Assembly (NCBI RefSeq): GCF_004296575.1
Contig: NZ_SAYT01000003.1
Location: 186,001 to 250,000 of the forward strand
From: Dyella amyloliquefaciens
Lineage (GTDB): Bacteria > Pseudomonadota > Gammaproteobacteria > Xanthomonadales > Rhodanobacteraceae
Direction: 5' to 3'
DNA: 64,000 nucleotides
In this document: piece by piece, positions 19,602 to 28,984 of the stretch
Numbering within the stretch: position 1 is the stretch's first letter
Layout of the letters: every line of letters begins with the position of its first letter
Translations under genes and position numbers: made by a program
The notes under the pieces: generated by a model
Seen by the model: the letters and a program-made list of their open reading frames with translations, nothing else
What the model was told of the DNA's origin: nothing
The model's database searches: none

Positions 19602-20225
19602 TCAGGTGTTGCTGATGGTCGAGCCGGTGAGCAGTCCACGGGCCAGCATGCCGCACTGCTTGCGATACAGCAGCATCTGCCATTGGCGGCCGCCCAGCTG
19701 GCGCCACAGCACGGCTGAGCGCACGGCCGCCAACAGGCTGGCGCGTACTTTTTCCACCACCGCCGGTTGCTGCAGCTGCTGCGGATTGCCGGTCACCATT
19801 ACGCGCGGCTTGAGCGTGGACAGCGTGGTGGCGTAGAGCTCGGCGAGACGCTTCACCACCTGCGGGGAATCCTGGCCGAAGTGCTCGACCTGGCGCTGCG
19901 CCGACACGATGCCTTGTTGCAGCTGATCGAGCAGATCGCTGCGACGTGCCAGGCTGCGCTCCAGGCGCATCACGGTGAACGCCATGCGGGTGATCGCCAC
20001 GTCGCGGTTGCTTTCGTCCAGCAGGGTGATCAGCTGGCGCAGGCCAAGGCGCACCGCCGAGACGTCGCCGTACACGCCCACCACGGAAGGCGCATCGATG
20101 CGAAACACGCTGGCCACGCTGCCGGCCATGGCGACTTCGTCACAGCGGCCGTCGTTGGCGAGCTGCTGGGCGAGCGTGACGGCCTGGAACAGACCGGCCA
20201 GGGCGAGCACGCGCTCTTCATTCAT
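19602..20225 (-). CDS. hflD: High-frequency lysogenization protein HflD homologue
   Basis: A 207-residue, mostly helical, membrane-associated protein: NEERVLALAGLFQAVTLAQQLA at the N terminus, LRQLITLLDE and RSDLLDQLQQGIVSAQRQVEHF in the centre, and a C-terminal QWQMLLYRKQCGMLARGLL helix. In E. coli HflD binds lambda CII and influences lysogenization; its housekeeping role is unclear. It follows mnmA after 10 bases, the conserved nudJ-mnmA-hflD order. purB, usually next, is not here. Confidence 0.88.
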   Translation of the reverse strand: MNEERVLALAGLFQAVTLAQQLANDGRCDEVAMAGSVASVFRIDAPSVVGVYGDVSAVRLGLRQLITLLDESNRDVAITRMAFTVMRLERSLARRSDLLDQLQQGIVSAQRQVEHFGQDSPQVVKRLAELYATTLSTLKPRVMVTGNPQQLQQPAVVEKVRASLLAAVRSAVLWRQLGGRQWQMLLYRKQCGMLARGLLTGSTISNT

Positions 20226-20235
20226 GGCAAAGGTT

Positions 20236-21387
20236 TCAAGCACCGGACACCGTCGCGACAGGGGAAGGGGAGGGTTGGACATCTTTCCAGCCACCGAACG
20301 GCGCGTCGGTGCGGTCGATCACGGCGCCGCCCAGGCAGGCTTCACCGTCATAGAACACCACCGACTGCCCCGGGGTCACCGCACGCTGCGGTTCGTCGAA
20401 CACTACCTCCAGGCCGTCATCGTGCACGAATACCTCGCAGGCCTGGTCGGCCTGGCGATAGCGCGTCTTGGCGGTGCAGCGGAAGCGAAGTGCCGGCGGT
20501 TCGCCGGCGACCCAGGTGGGTGGCTCGGCATGCAGTCGGCGTGAATACAGCCAATGGTTTTCGCCACCCTGGGCGACGTAAAGCACGTTGCCAGGCACGT
20601 CCTTGCCGACCACGTACCAGGCCTCGCCACTGGCGCCGTGGCGGCCGCCTATCCCTAAGCCGTTGCGCTGGCCCAGCGTGTAATACATGACGCCCTGGTG
20701 CTTGCCGACGGTCTCGCCTTCCGGCGTGCGCATCGGACCGGGCTGTGCAGGGATGTACTGCGCGAGGAAGCTGCGGAAATCGCGCTCGCCGATGAAGCAG
20801 ATGCCGGTGGAATCTTTCTTGGCGTGCGTGGGCAGCGCGGCGTCCTGGGCCATCCGGCGTACGTGCGACTTCTCGATCTCGCCCACCGGGAACAACGTGG
20901 CCGCCAGCTGCTCCTGGCCCAGCGCGTGCAGGAAGTAGGTCTGGTCCTTGGACGCATCGACAGCGCGCAGCAGGCGGTACTTGCCCTGGTGGAAATCGAC
21001 GCGGGCGTAGTGGCCCGTGGCGATCTTGTCGGCGCCCAGCGCGCGGGCCTCGTCGAGAAAAGTCTTGAACTTGATCTCGCGGTTGCACAGCACGTCGGGA
21101 TTCGGCGTGCGGCCGGCGCGGTATTCGGCGAGGAAGTGCTCGAACACGCCGTCCCAGTACGCCGCCGCGAAATTGCGGGCGTGAAACGGGATCCCAAGGC
21201 GCCCGCACACGGCCACGGCATCCTTGCGGTCGGCATCGGTGGTGCAGGGGCCGTCGCGGTCGTCTTCTTCCCAGTTCTGCATGAACAGGCCTTCGACCGT
21301 ATGGCCGGCCTGCTGCAGGAGCAGCGCCGCTACGGACGAGTCCACGCCGCCCGAGATGCCGAGCATCACCTTAAGAGCCCGCTTCAT
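20236..21387 (-). CDS. mnmA: tRNA 2-thiouridylase MnmA
   Basis: A 383-residue ATP-dependent enzyme that places sulfur on U34 of tRNA-Lys, -Glu and -Gln. The PP-loop is [11 protein letters not shown] (residues 10-20), the first catalytic Cys is in [12 protein letters not shown], and the second is in [13 protein letters not shown], which receives persulfide. The ATG at 21387 has AGGTGAAG just upstream, and both lie inside the left terminal arm of the structured element (21374-21405). The first residues MKRALK are therefore dictated by the element. A second in-frame ATG at residue 8 begins the conserved MLGISGG and could be the ancestral start. Confidence 0.93.
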   Translation of the reverse strand: MKRALKVMLGISGGVDSSVAALLLQQAGHTVEGLFMQNWEEDDRDGPCTTDADRKDAVAVCGRLGIPFHARNFAAAYWDGVFEHFLAEYRAGRTPNPDVLCNREIKFKTFLDEARALGADKIATGHYARVDFHQGKYRLLRAVDASKDQTYFLHALGQEQLAATLFPVGEIEKSHVRRMAQDAALPTHAKKDSTGICFIGERDFRSFLAQYIPAQPGPMRTPEGETVGKHQGVMYYTLGQRNGLGIGGRHGASGEAWYVVGKDVPGNVLYVAQGGENHWLYSRRLHAEPPTWVAGEPPALRFRCTAKTRYRQADQACEVFVHDDGLEVVFDEPQRAVTPGQSVVFYDGEACLGGAVIDRTDAPFGGWKDVQPSPSPVATVSGA

Positions 21388-21641
21388 GTCTTCACCTGGC
21401 TCGCGCCGGGAGCTGTTTGCTCGCCAGACCAGGAAGAACGAGGGCGTGTATGTCGATACACAACCGAGTGATGACGCAGGATGGGGAGCAAACAGACCCG
21501 GCCCACAGGGTTGGGCATCAGCGCCTGCCAGGAAGCGGCGCGCGGCTTGACCTGACCACCAGTCAGGCGCTGCGCCACGCTCCACTCCCTGGCAGGCGCT
21601 GATGCCCAACGCGAGCTAGGTGAAGACATGAAGCGGGCTCT
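21374..21641. repeat. 268-nt structured element, copy 2
   Basis: This is the second copy of the element at 10955-11222, in the same orientation and of the same length. Terminal arms are 21374-21405 and 21610-21641 (31 of 32 pair). The second stem is 21511-21538 with 21582-21609 (26 of 28 pair). The third stem is 21413-21426 with 21482-21495 and encloses GTGTATGTCGATACAC at 21446-21461. Its right end touches the stop codon of nudJ and its left arm includes the first codons of mnmA, so it fills the entire nudJ-mnmA junction of an otherwise conserved operon. As minus-strand RNA it would fold the mnmA ribosome binding site and start into the closing stem. Confidence 0.85.
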
Positions 21642-22144
21642 CATGGGTAACGATCCTCGGTCAGCAGGCTATGTAACAAACCCAGCGGATAGCGCTGGCC
21701 GGCCAGCCAGGCATCGATGCTCATCAGCACCAACGGACTGCGCAGTCGCTCACCCAGTGCCGCGATCTCGTCACGGGTCATCCACAAGGCACGGCGGATG
21801 CCGTCATCCAGCGGACGCTGCGGATCGTGGCTGATTGCACGGGCGGCAAAGGTGAAACGCACCACGCCGTCGCCATGTTCGGTGCTGCGCCACTGGTTGA
21901 CGGAAACCAGGTGCTCCAGCGCCACCGTCCAGCCGGTCTCCTCCAGCGTCTCGCGGACCGCGGCGGTGATCAGGCTCTCCCTGTCATCGAGGTGGCCGGC
22001 CGGCTGGTTATAGGCAACGCGGCCGTTCACCTCCTCTTCGACCATGAGGAAGCGGTCGCCATCGGCAACAACGCACGCTACGGTGACGTGCGGACACCAG
22101 ACGGGACGGGCGATGGGAGGGGCGGAATCAGCCATAGAAGCCAT
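21641..22144 (-). CDS. nudJ: NUDIX hydrolase NudJ
   Basis: A 167-residue hydrolase with a complete Nudix box, [23 protein letters not shown] (residues about 51-73), holding the REtLEEtG catalytic core. NudJ in E. coli cleaves HMP-PP and nucleoside di- and triphosphates and is encoded next to mnmA, as here. The N terminus [25 protein letters not shown] matches that family. The TGA at 21641-21643 is directly followed by the structured element. An alternative ATG lies 3 codons downstream (22135). Confidence 0.88.
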   Translation of the reverse strand: MASMADSAPPIARPVWCPHVTVACVVADGDRFLMVEEEVNGRVAYNQPAGHLDDRESLITAAVRETLEETGWTVALEHLVSVNQWRSTEHGDGVVRFTFAARAISHDPQRPLDDGIRRALWMTRDEIAALGERLRSPLVLMSIDAWLAGQRYPLGLLHSLLTEDRYP

Positions 22145-22290
22145 ATGGCGGCGATGACGGCACTGGAAAAGCCGTCATTGTGCCATTACCTGAAGGCATT
22201 CATGCCTTCATGGGGCTCTGCGTCCACCGGCACGGGCCGGATCAGGACGGCGGCGCTATACTTTTTCCCAGGAAATCTCACGTAGAACCC

Positions 22291-22617
22291 ATGGCTCACG
22301 AACCCGAACACGAACAAGGCAGTGGTCACGGCCTGGCGCTGGAAACCTCGCGACCCGAGGTGGCTCGCCCCCCTCTCTTCCAGGTGGTACTGCTGAATGA
22401 TGATTTCACCCCGATGGATTTCGTGGTCGAGGTGTTACGCAGCTTCTTCAACCTCGACCAGGAGCGCGCCGTGCAGGTGATGCTCCACGTCCATACGCGC
22501 GGGAAGGGCGTATGCGGGGTCTTCACGCGGGAGGTGGCCGAAACCAAGGTCACCCAGGTAAACGAATATTCACGTGCTCATCAGCATCCTTTGTTGTGCA
22601 CTATGGAAAAGCTTTAG
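22291..22617 (+). CDS. clpS: ATP-dependent Clp protease adaptor ClpS
   Basis: A 108-residue N-recognin that delivers N-end-rule substrates to ClpA. After a disordered charged N terminus it has [22 protein letters not shown] (the substrate-pocket DD pair), the zinc/His region [23 protein letters not shown], and a C-terminal HPLLCTMEK helix. The ATG at 22291 follows a likely promoter with TATACT at 22257-22262 but no good -35 box. clpA begins 107 bases downstream, the standard arrangement. Confidence 0.95.
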   Translation: MAHEPEHEQGSGHGLALETSRPEVARPPLFQVVLLNDDFTPMDFVVEVLRSFFNLDQERAVQVMLHVHTRGKGVCGVFTREVAETKVTQVNEYSRAHQHPLLCTMEKL

Positions 22618-22724
22618 CGCCTGTCAGAACGGGGTTGTTCGGAGATATTGAACAAGTAGCCACCACCCCCCATTTTGTAGCCATCGCGGTTTAGCCGCCC
22701 TGCCACACAGCGGAGAAGGTCCGG

Positions 22725-24992
22725 ATGTTCAGCAAGGATCTCGAAGTCACCATCGGCCAGTGCTACAAACAGGCCCGTGAGCAGCGTCATGAATTCATGA
22801 CGGTGGAACACCTGCTGCTCGCGCTTACCGAAAACCAATCGGCCCTTGGCGCGCTGCGCGCCTGTGGCGTCGACCTGCCGCGCCTCACGCGCGAGCTGGA
22901 AAAAATCATTGCCGAGACCGTTCCCGTGCTGCCGCACGGCGACGAGCGCGACACGCAACCCACGCTGGGCTTCCAGCGCGTGCTGCAGCGCGCGGTCTAT
23001 CACGTGCAATCCTCGGGTCGCAAGGAAGTCACCGGCGCCAACGTGCTGGTGGCCATCTTCGGCGAAAAGGATTCGCACGCCGTGTATTTCCTGCACCAGC
23101 AGGAGATCACTCGTCTCGACGTGGTCAACTACATTTCGCATGGCATCGCCAAGATCGGCGACGAGCCGTCGAGCAGCATGCCCGGCGCTGAGCGCGAGAG
23201 CGAAGACGGCGAGCCCAAGGGCAACCCGCTGAGCGAGTACGCCAGCAACCTCAACGAGCTGGCGCTGGAAGGCAAGATCGATCCGTTGATCGGCCGCCAG
23301 GACGAAATCGAGCGCACCATCCAGGTGTTGTGCCGCCGCCGCAAGAACAACCCGCTGTACGTGGGTGAGGCTGGCGTGGGCAAGACCGCGCTCGCCGAAG
23401 GGCTGGCCAAGCGCATCGTCGACGGTGAAGTGCCCGAAGTGCTGGAGAACGCCACCATCTGGTCGCTGGACCTCGGCGCGCTGGTGGCCGGCACCAAGTA
23501 TCGCGGCGATTTCGAGAAGCGCCTGAAGGCGGTGATCGGCCAGCTGAAGAAGCAGCCGGGCGCGATCCTCTTCATCGACGAAATCCACACCATCATCGGC
23601 GCCGGTTCCGCCTCGGGCGGCACCATGGACGCGAGCAACCTGATCAAGCCCATGCTGGCATCGGGCGAGTTGCGTTGCATCGGTTCCACCACGTTCCAGG
23701 AATTTCGCGGCATCTTCGAGAAGGACCGTGCGCTGGCTCGTCGCTTCCAGAAGATCGACGTGGTCGAGCCGACCGTGGCCGACAGCTTCGAGATCCTGAA
23801 GGGCCTGCGTTCCCGCTTCGAGGAACACCACAACGTCGCCTATACCAACGAGGCGCTGAAGGCCGCGGTGGACCTGTCGGTGAAGCACATTCCCGACCGC
23901 CTGCTGCCGGACAAGGCCATCGACGTGATCGATGAGGCCGGTGCCCGCCAGCGCCTGCTGCCGCTCGACCAGCGTTCGGGCAAGGTGGACGTGCCGGAGG
24001 TCGAGTACATCGTCGCCAAGATGGCGCGCATCCCTGCCAAGCAGGTGTCCGCCTCCGACCGTGACGTGCTGAAGAACCTCGAGCGCAACCTGAAGATGGT
24101 GGTGTTCGGCCAGGATCCGGCCATCGAGGCGCTGGCCGCCTCGATCAAGATGGCGCGTTCGGGTCTCGCCGATCCGTCCAAGCCGATCGGTTGCTTCCTG
24201 CTGGCCGGTCCCACCGGCGTGGGCAAGACCGAGGTGACCAAGCAGCTGGCGATGCAGCTGGGCATCGAGATGATCCGCTTCGACATGTCCGAATACATGG
24301 AAGCGCATTCCGTCTCGCGCCTGGTCGGCGCGCCTCCGGGCTACGTCGGTTTCGACCAGGGCGGCCTGCTTACCGAGGCGGTGACCAAGCATCCGCATGC
24401 GGTGCTGCTGCTCGACGAGATCGAGAAGGCGCATCCGGACGTCTACAACATCCTGCTGCAGGTGATGGACCGCGGCGTGCTGACGGACACCAATGGTCGC
24501 GAGGCCAACTTCAAGAACGTGATCGTGGTGATGACGACGAACGCAGGTGCCCAGCAGGCCTCGCGCCGTGGCATCGGCTTCGTGAAGCAGAACCATTCGA
24601 TGGACGCGATGGAAGTGATCCGCCGCACCTTCACGCCGGAGTTCCGCAACCGTCTCGATGCGGTCATCCAGTTCACCCCGCTGGACTTCGACCACATCCT
24701 GCGCGTGGTGGACAAGTTCGTGATCGAGCTGGAAGCCCAGTTGACCGAAAAGCACGTGTCGCTGGACGTGGATTCGGACGCCCGCCGCTGGCTGGCCGAG
24801 CACGGCTTCGACCCACAGATGGGCGCGCGCCCGATGGCTCGCGTGATCCAGGAAAAGGTGAAGCGCCCGCTGGCCGACGAACTGCTGTTCGGCAAGCTGG
24901 CCGACGGCGGCAAGGTCAGCCTGAGCGTCAAGGATGGCGAGCTGGTAGTCAGCACCGAGGCGGCGGAAAAGCTGCCGGCCACGGTGATCTGA
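22725..24992 (+). CDS. clpA: Clp protease ATPase subunit ClpA
   Basis: A 755-residue AAA+ unfoldase of the ClpAP protease. Clp N-terminal repeats cover residues 1-145. The first AAA+ module has Walker A GEAGVGKTALAEGLA and Walker B ILFIDEIHT, and the second has Walker A GPTGVGKTEVTKQLA and Walker B LLLDEIEKAHPDV. The C-terminal D2-small domain includes GARPMARVIQEKVKRPLADELLFG. GGAGAAGG lies upstream of the ATG at 22725. A strong bidirectional terminator follows. Confidence 0.96.
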   Translation: MFSKDLEVTIGQCYKQAREQRHEFMTVEHLLLALTENQSALGALRACGVDLPRLTRELEKIIAETVPVLPHGDERDTQPTLGFQRVLQRAVYHVQSSGRKEVTGANVLVAIFGEKDSHAVYFLHQQEITRLDVVNYISHGIAKIGDEPSSSMPGAERESEDGEPKGNPLSEYASNLNELALEGKIDPLIGRQDEIERTIQVLCRRRKNNPLYVGEAGVGKTALAEGLAKRIVDGEVPEVLENATIWSLDLGALVAGTKYRGDFEKRLKAVIGQLKKQPGAILFIDEIHTIIGAGSASGGTMDASNLIKPMLASGELRCIGSTTFQEFRGIFEKDRALARRFQKIDVVEPTVADSFEILKGLRSRFEEHHNVAYTNEALKAAVDLSVKHIPDRLLPDKAIDVIDEAGARQRLLPLDQRSGKVDVPEVEYIVAKMARIPAKQVSASDRDVLKNLERNLKMVVFGQDPAIEALAASIKMARSGLADPSKPIGCFLLAGPTGVGKTEVTKQLAMQLGIEMIRFDMSEYMEAHSVSRLVGAPPGYVGFDQGGLLTEAVTKHPHAVLLLDEIEKAHPDVYNILLQVMDRGVLTDTNGREANFKNVIVVMTTNAGAQQASRRGIGFVKQNHSMDAMEVIRRTFTPEFRNRLDAVIQFTPLDFDHILRVVDKFVIELEAQLTEKHVSLDVDSDARRWLAEHGFDPQMGARPMARVIQEKVKRPLADELLFGKLADGGKVSLSVKDGELVVSTEAAEKLPATVI

Positions 24993-25011
24993 TCCGGGTT
25001 CGCAGTGAACG

Positions 25012-25042
25012 AAAAAGGCCGCGCACTGCGCGGCCTTTTTTT
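25012..25042. terminator. Bidirectional intrinsic terminator after clpA
   Basis: GAAAAAGGCCGCGC, a 3-base loop and GCGCGGCC followed by T7 form a classic terminator 19 bases after clpA. The A-run on the left makes it functional for the opposite strand too, i.e. for read-through from infA. Confidence 0.92.
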
Positions 25043-25053
25043 ATGCCCTTCCT

Positions 25054-25133
25054 GTAGGAGCGCACCCAGTGCGCGAAAAACCTACGGAGCAGCAATGCCA
25101 GACTCTGCGGTCGCGCACTGGGTGCGCTCCTAC
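25054..25133. repeat. REP pair, copy 2
   Basis: The 23-nt GTAGGAGCGC... repeat (25054-25076) is followed by a 34-base spacer and its inverted copy (25111-25133). The spacer, which includes CCTACGGAGC and ends CTGCGG, is nearly the reverse complement of the spacer in copy 3 at 30300-30381, so these two pairs are the same element in opposite orientation. It sits between the clpA terminator and the end of convergent infA. Confidence 0.88.
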
Positions 25134-25147
25134 AGATCGGGCCGGGT

Positions 25148-25366
25148 TTACTTCATGCGGTAGGTGATACGACCCTTGGTGAGGTCGTACGGGGTCATCT
25201 CGACCTTCACCTTGTCGCCGGTGAGGATGCGGATGTAATGCTTGCGCATGCGGCCGGAAATATGGGCCGTGATGACGTGGCCGTTTTCCAGCTGCACGCG
25301 GAACATGGTGTTGGGCAGGGTCTCCTGGACCGTACCTTCCATTTCGATGACGTCGTCTTTGGCCAT
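25148..25366 (-). CDS. infA: Translation initiation factor IF-1
   Basis: A 72-residue single OB-fold protein with the near-invariant sequence beginning [15 protein letters not shown] and containing [20 protein letters not shown]. It occupies the ribosomal A site during initiation. Full length. It faces clpA tail to tail across the REP pair, a common arrangement in gammaproteobacteria. The PHA-system gene lies 81 bases upstream on the same strand. Confidence 0.98.
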   Translation of the reverse strand: MAKDDVIEMEGTVQETLPNTMFRVQLENGHVITAHISGRMRKHYIRILTGDKVKVEMTPYDLTKGRITYRMK

Positions 25367-25447
25367 GCGTTCCGGTGGGGGCTAGGGCAGCCGTCATGGC
25401 CGCGTAAGCGGTCGATTATGCCACAAGTTGCCCTGGTTAAAGAAATA

Positions 25448-25723
25448 TCAGCCGAAATGCTCATCCAGCTTGCGACGGATTTCCTGTTCCACCATGCCCT
25501 TGAGGGGCGCCAGCATCATGCCCAGCTCGGCCGTGACCTGGATGGCGTCGGCGCCCACGGCAATGCTGCCGGTCACGCCGGGGCGGGAAAACCGGAGGGT
25601 ATCGCCTTGCCACTGGCCCTCCATGCCGAACTTTTCGTGCATGCGCGCGGCGACCTGGTCGACCACGGCGCGGGCCTCCGCAACAGACAGCTGATGGGGC
25701 CGATGGATGTCGATCTTGGGCAT
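25448..25723 (-). CDS. Polyhydroxyalkanoic-acid-system family protein
   Basis: A 91-residue protein starting MPKIDIHRPHQLSVAEARAVV and containing GDTLRFSRPGVTGSIAVGADAIQVTAELG and a terminal amphipathic helix. This matches the small 'PHA_gran_rgn' family, which is found near PHA genes in some Proteobacteria but is also present without them, as in Xanthomonadales. No PHA synthase or phasin is in the window. AAGGAA precedes the ATG at 25723; the longer open frame upstream is not supported. Confidence 0.75.
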   Translation of the reverse strand: MPKIDIHRPHQLSVAEARAVVDQVAARMHEKFGMEGQWQGDTLRFSRPGVTGSIAVGADAIQVTAELGMMLAPLKGMVEQEIRRKLDEHFG

Positions 25724-25825
25724 GGGGCATTCCTTCAAAACGTAAACCCGCATCGTATGCCAGATGTGCTCGGAGAGTGCGTAAGCATCTGCTAGAGTCC
25801 CCGCCGACTAGTCAGCGGTTCACCG

Positions 25826-26593
25826 ATGCGCATCGAGTTTCCCAATTCGGCCCGAGAGGATTTTCACTGGGACGCCCCTACCTTGCGGATCGGCAGCGCA
25901 CCGGACAACGACCTCATCCTGGCGGCCCATCAGGCCGGCACGCATCATCTCAAGATCCTGCTCGATCGCCGTGGCTGGGTGCTGCAGATGCAGCCGCAGG
26001 GCAACCGTGTCTATGTAAACGCCCGCCCGGTGCGCGAAAAAGCGCTCCTGCGTGCAGGCGACATCCTCAGCGTGGGCGACTGTCGCATGTTGCTGCGCTC
26101 CGACGAAGAGCCCGCCCATAGTTCGCCGGTCACGGTACCCGCGGAAGGCCGCTGCACGGTGGCTCTGCGTGCGGTGGCCGGACCGCTTTCCGGTCGCGTG
26201 CTGTCGCTGCAGGACAAGCTCGAGCTTGGTCCGCTGGGCCGCATTCCATTGGAGCTTCCGCAGGGCGAAGCGGCCTCGATGTCGGTGCTCTGGCGCGAAG
26301 GCCAGCTGTGGCTCGAGGCCGGCCAGCAATCCGCACGTTACCCGCTGCGCGTGAACGGCTCGCCGGTCGTGCAGGCCACGCTGCGCCCCGGTGACCAGAT
26401 CGGCCTCGGCATGCACCGCTTCGTGGTCGACGCGCCGGGGCTGGAGCCCGAACCCGAAATCGTCATGCCGGAGCCGGCGCCTGAGCACCTGCCCGAGGAA
26501 GATGCCGGCCCGCGCGGCGAGGTGTGGTGGCTGATCGCCACGGCGGCTGTCCTGGCCCTGGGCATTGCGGTGGCGCTGCTGGTGCGTTTCTGA
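25826..26593 (+). CDS. FHA-domain protein with C-terminal membrane anchor
   Basis: A 255-residue protein. Residues 1-90 form an FHA fold (LRIGSAPDNDLIL, then HHLKILLDRRGWVLQMQPQGNRVYVNARPV), a phosphothreonine-reading domain. The canonical Arg-Ser...Ser-x-x-His phosphate-binding set is only partly kept (IGSAPDND, AGTHH). A second FHA-like half follows (residues 110-210: LELGPLGRIPLEL ... YPLRVNGSPV). A Pro/Glu-rich linker leads to one membrane helix (WWLIATAAVLALGIAVALLV) at the C terminus. The partner kinase is unknown. It lies 99 bases before serC. Confidence 0.75.
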   Translation: MRIEFPNSAREDFHWDAPTLRIGSAPDNDLILAAHQAGTHHLKILLDRRGWVLQMQPQGNRVYVNARPVREKALLRAGDILSVGDCRMLLRSDEEPAHSSPVTVPAEGRCTVALRAVAGPLSGRVLSLQDKLELGPLGRIPLELPQGEAASMSVLWREGQLWLEAGQQSARYPLRVNGSPVVQATLRPGDQIGLGMHRFVVDAPGLEPEPEIVMPEPAPEHLPEEDAGPRGEVWWLIATAAVLALGIAVALLVRF

Positions 26594-26631
26594 GGCGCCC
26601 GGCGGGCGAATCATCGACCCTTGCCTGCCCG

Positions 26632-26662
26632 TTGACGACCCGTTGCTGCGACGCGGCATAAT
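26632..26662 (+). promoter_or_regulatory. Candidate sigma-70 promoter for serC-pheA-aroA
   Basis: TTGACG (26632-26637) and CATAAT (26657-26662) each match the consensus at 5 of 6 positions, with a rather long 19-base spacer. They lie 31 bases upstream of the serC GTG. Confidence 0.4.
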
Positions 26663-26692
26663 GCGGAGACAATTTCCGCCAAGGCGTCTTTC

Positions 26693-27778
26693 GTGAGCAG
26701 ACTCTGGAACTTCAGCGCGGGTCCCGCCGCGCTGCCGCAGCCCGTACTTGAACGCGCCCAGCGCGAACTGCTGGATTGGCAGGGCTGCGGTGCCTCCGTG
26801 ATGGAGCTTTCCCACCGCGGCAAGCTGTTCATGGGGCTGGCCCAGCAGGCCGAAGCCGATCTGCGCGAGTTGCTCGCGATTCCCGAGAATTACGCCGTGC
26901 TGTTCCTGCAGGGTGGCGCGACCCAGCATTTCGCCCAGATCCCGATGAATCTCGCGGATGAGGGCGCCAGCGCCGACTACGTGGTGACCGGGCACTGGGG
27001 CGAGAAGGCGGCCAGCGAAGCGGCGCCGTACGTGAAGGTGAACCTCGCCGCCAGCAGCAAGGGCGAGCGCTACCTGGGCCTGCCGCCACGCGAAACCTGG
27101 CAGCTGGATCCGCGCGCGGCCTATGTGCACTACACGCCGAACGAAACCATCCACGGCGTGGAATTCCACGATATCCCGGACGTGGGCGACGTGCCGCTGG
27201 TGGCCGACATGTCGTCGGACATCCTGTCCGGCCCGATCGACGTGACCAAATTCGGCCTGATCTACGCCGGTGCGCAGAAGAACATCGGTCCCTCGGGCCT
27301 GGTGGTGATGATCATCCGCCGCGACCTGCTCGAGCGCGCCACGCGCCCGATGGCGCGGATCTTCCGCTACGCCGATCACGCCGCGAATGACTCCATGCTC
27401 AACACGCCCAATACCTGGGGCTGGTATCTCGCCGGCCTCACGTTCCAGTGGCTGAAAGAGCAGGGCGGCCTGGCGGCGATGGGCGAGCGCAACACCGCCA
27501 AGGCCACGTTGCTGTACGACGCGATCGATCATTCCGATGGCTACTACCGCAGTCCGGTGGAGCCGTCGGCGCGTTCGCGCATGAACCTGCCGTTCACCTT
27601 GCACGACAGCGCGCTCGACGCGGATTTCCTCAAGGAATCGGAAGCGGCAGGGCTGCTGGCGCTGAAGGGACACAAGGCTGTGGGTGGCATGCGCGCATCG
27701 CTGTACAACGCCGTGCCGATGGAAGCCGTGCAGGCCCTGGTGGCCTTCATGAGGGACTTCGCCAAACGTCACGGATGA
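26693..27778 (+). CDS. serC: Phosphoserine aminotransferase SerC
   Basis: A 361-residue PLP enzyme that converts 3-phosphohydroxypyruvate to phosphoserine (serine pathway) and also serves pyridoxal phosphate synthesis. It begins LWNFSAGPAALPQPVLERAQ and has the substrate loop MELSHRGKLF and the PLP lysine (K196) in YAGAQKNIGPSGL. Near the C terminus is GHKAVGGMRASLYNAVP, which contributes substrate-binding Arg. The start is a GTG at 26693. It heads the serC-pheA-aroA gene group. Confidence 0.96.
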   Translation: MSRLWNFSAGPAALPQPVLERAQRELLDWQGCGASVMELSHRGKLFMGLAQQAEADLRELLAIPENYAVLFLQGGATQHFAQIPMNLADEGASADYVVTGHWGEKAASEAAPYVKVNLAASSKGERYLGLPPRETWQLDPRAAYVHYTPNETIHGVEFHDIPDVGDVPLVADMSSDILSGPIDVTKFGLIYAGAQKNIGPSGLVVMIIRRDLLERATRPMARIFRYADHAANDSMLNTPNTWGWYLAGLTFQWLKEQGGLAAMGERNTAKATLLYDAIDHSDGYYRSPVEPSARSRMNLPFTLHDSALDADFLKESEAAGLLALKGHKAVGGMRASLYNAVPMEAVQALVAFMRDFAKRHG

Positions 27779-27855
27779 AACCGTTGCACGGGTGTCCGTA
27801 GATCGGGGACTATCCCCGGTCCCCTGTTTGGACTGCTTTACCTCCAGATCACGAC

Positions 27856-28944
27856 ATGACCGACAAGAAAACCTCGCTCTCCGGTGTGCGCGAACGCATC
27901 GACAGCATCGATCAGCAGATCCAGCAGCTGATCTCCGAGCGCGCCGGTTGGGCGCAGGAAGTGGCGCGGGTGAAAGGCGAGGGGCTTTCAGCCATCGACT
28001 ATTACCGCCCCGAGCGCGAGGCCCACGTGCTGCGCATGGTGGTGGACCGCAACAACGGCCCACTGACCGATACCGAGATGGTGCGGCTGTTCCGCGAGAT
28101 CATGTCGTCCTGCCTGGCGCAGGAAGATCCCCTGAAGGTGGGCTTCCTTGGTCCCGAGGGCACGTTCAGCGAACAGGCCGTGCGCAAGCACTTTGGCCAC
28201 GCCGCCTATGGGTTGCCGCTGGGCAGCATCGAAGAGGTGTTCCAGGAGGTCGCCGCGGGCCATGCCGATTTCGGCGTGGTGCCGGTGGAGAACTCGGGGC
28301 AGGGCATGATCCAGGTAACGCTGGACATGTTCCTCACCTCCGATGCCACCATCTGCGGCGAGGTCGAGCTGCGCGTGCACCAGTGCCTGCATTCGCTCAA
28401 CGGTCGCCTCGAAGACATCAAGCGCGTCTACGCTCATGCGCAGTCGCTGCAGCAGTGCAAGACCTGGCTGCGCATCAATCTGCCCAACGTGGAATGCATC
28501 GCCGTCGGCAGCAATGCCGAGGCCGCGCGACTGGCGCGCCATGCGGATGACGCGGGCGCCATTGCGGGCGAGACGGCGGGCCGCGTTTACGGGCTCAAGA
28601 CGGTGGCCCAGGCCATCGAGGACCGCGCGGACAACACCACGCGCTTCCTGGTGATCGGCCGCTCGCTGTTTCCGCCGTCGGGCAACGATCGCACCTCGCT
28701 GCTGATCACGGTGAACGACAAGCCGGGTGCGCTCTATCACGTGCTCAAGCCGTTCGCCGAGCACGGCATCAGCCTCAACCGCATCGAGTCGCGCCCGGCG
28801 CATTCGGGCAAGTGGCAGTACGCGTTCTTCATCGACGTATCCGGCCACATCAACGACGAACCGATGCAGGCCGCCATGAAGGAAATGGGCGAAGCCGCCG
28901 CGCAGGTGCGCGTGCTCGGTTCGTACCCCGTCGCCTTGCCCTGA
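27856..28944 (+). CDS. pheA: Bifunctional chorismate mutase/prephenate dehydratase
   Basis: A 362-residue P-protein for phenylalanine synthesis. An AroQ-type mutase domain (residues 8-90, VRERIDSIDQQIQQLISERA) is followed by the dehydratase domain (VGFLGPEGTFSEQAV; VPVENSGQGM; NTTRFLVIG with the catalytic TTRF) and a C-terminal ACT domain (LITVNDKPGALYHVLKPFAE with HGISLNRIESRP), the site of phenylalanine feedback inhibition. It follows serC by 77 bases, and aroA follows after 40 bases. Confidence 0.95.
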   Translation: MTDKKTSLSGVRERIDSIDQQIQQLISERAGWAQEVARVKGEGLSAIDYYRPEREAHVLRMVVDRNNGPLTDTEMVRLFREIMSSCLAQEDPLKVGFLGPEGTFSEQAVRKHFGHAAYGLPLGSIEEVFQEVAAGHADFGVVPVENSGQGMIQVTLDMFLTSDATICGEVELRVHQCLHSLNGRLEDIKRVYAHAQSLQQCKTWLRINLPNVECIAVGSNAEAARLARHADDAGAIAGETAGRVYGLKTVAQAIEDRADNTTRFLVIGRSLFPPSGNDRTSLLITVNDKPGALYHVLKPFAEHGISLNRIESRPAHSGKWQYAFFIDVSGHINDEPMQAAMKEMGEAAAQVRVLGSYPVALP

Positions 28945-28984
28945 TTAGTGCGCGGTTGCCACGGCGACCGCCGGAGATTTCATC

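Noticed and set aside
22614-24803. 729-codon open frame antisense to clpA
   Set aside because: It is a mirror of clpA produced by GC-rich third positions. The translation is His/Arg/Val-rich without motifs or a ribosome binding site.
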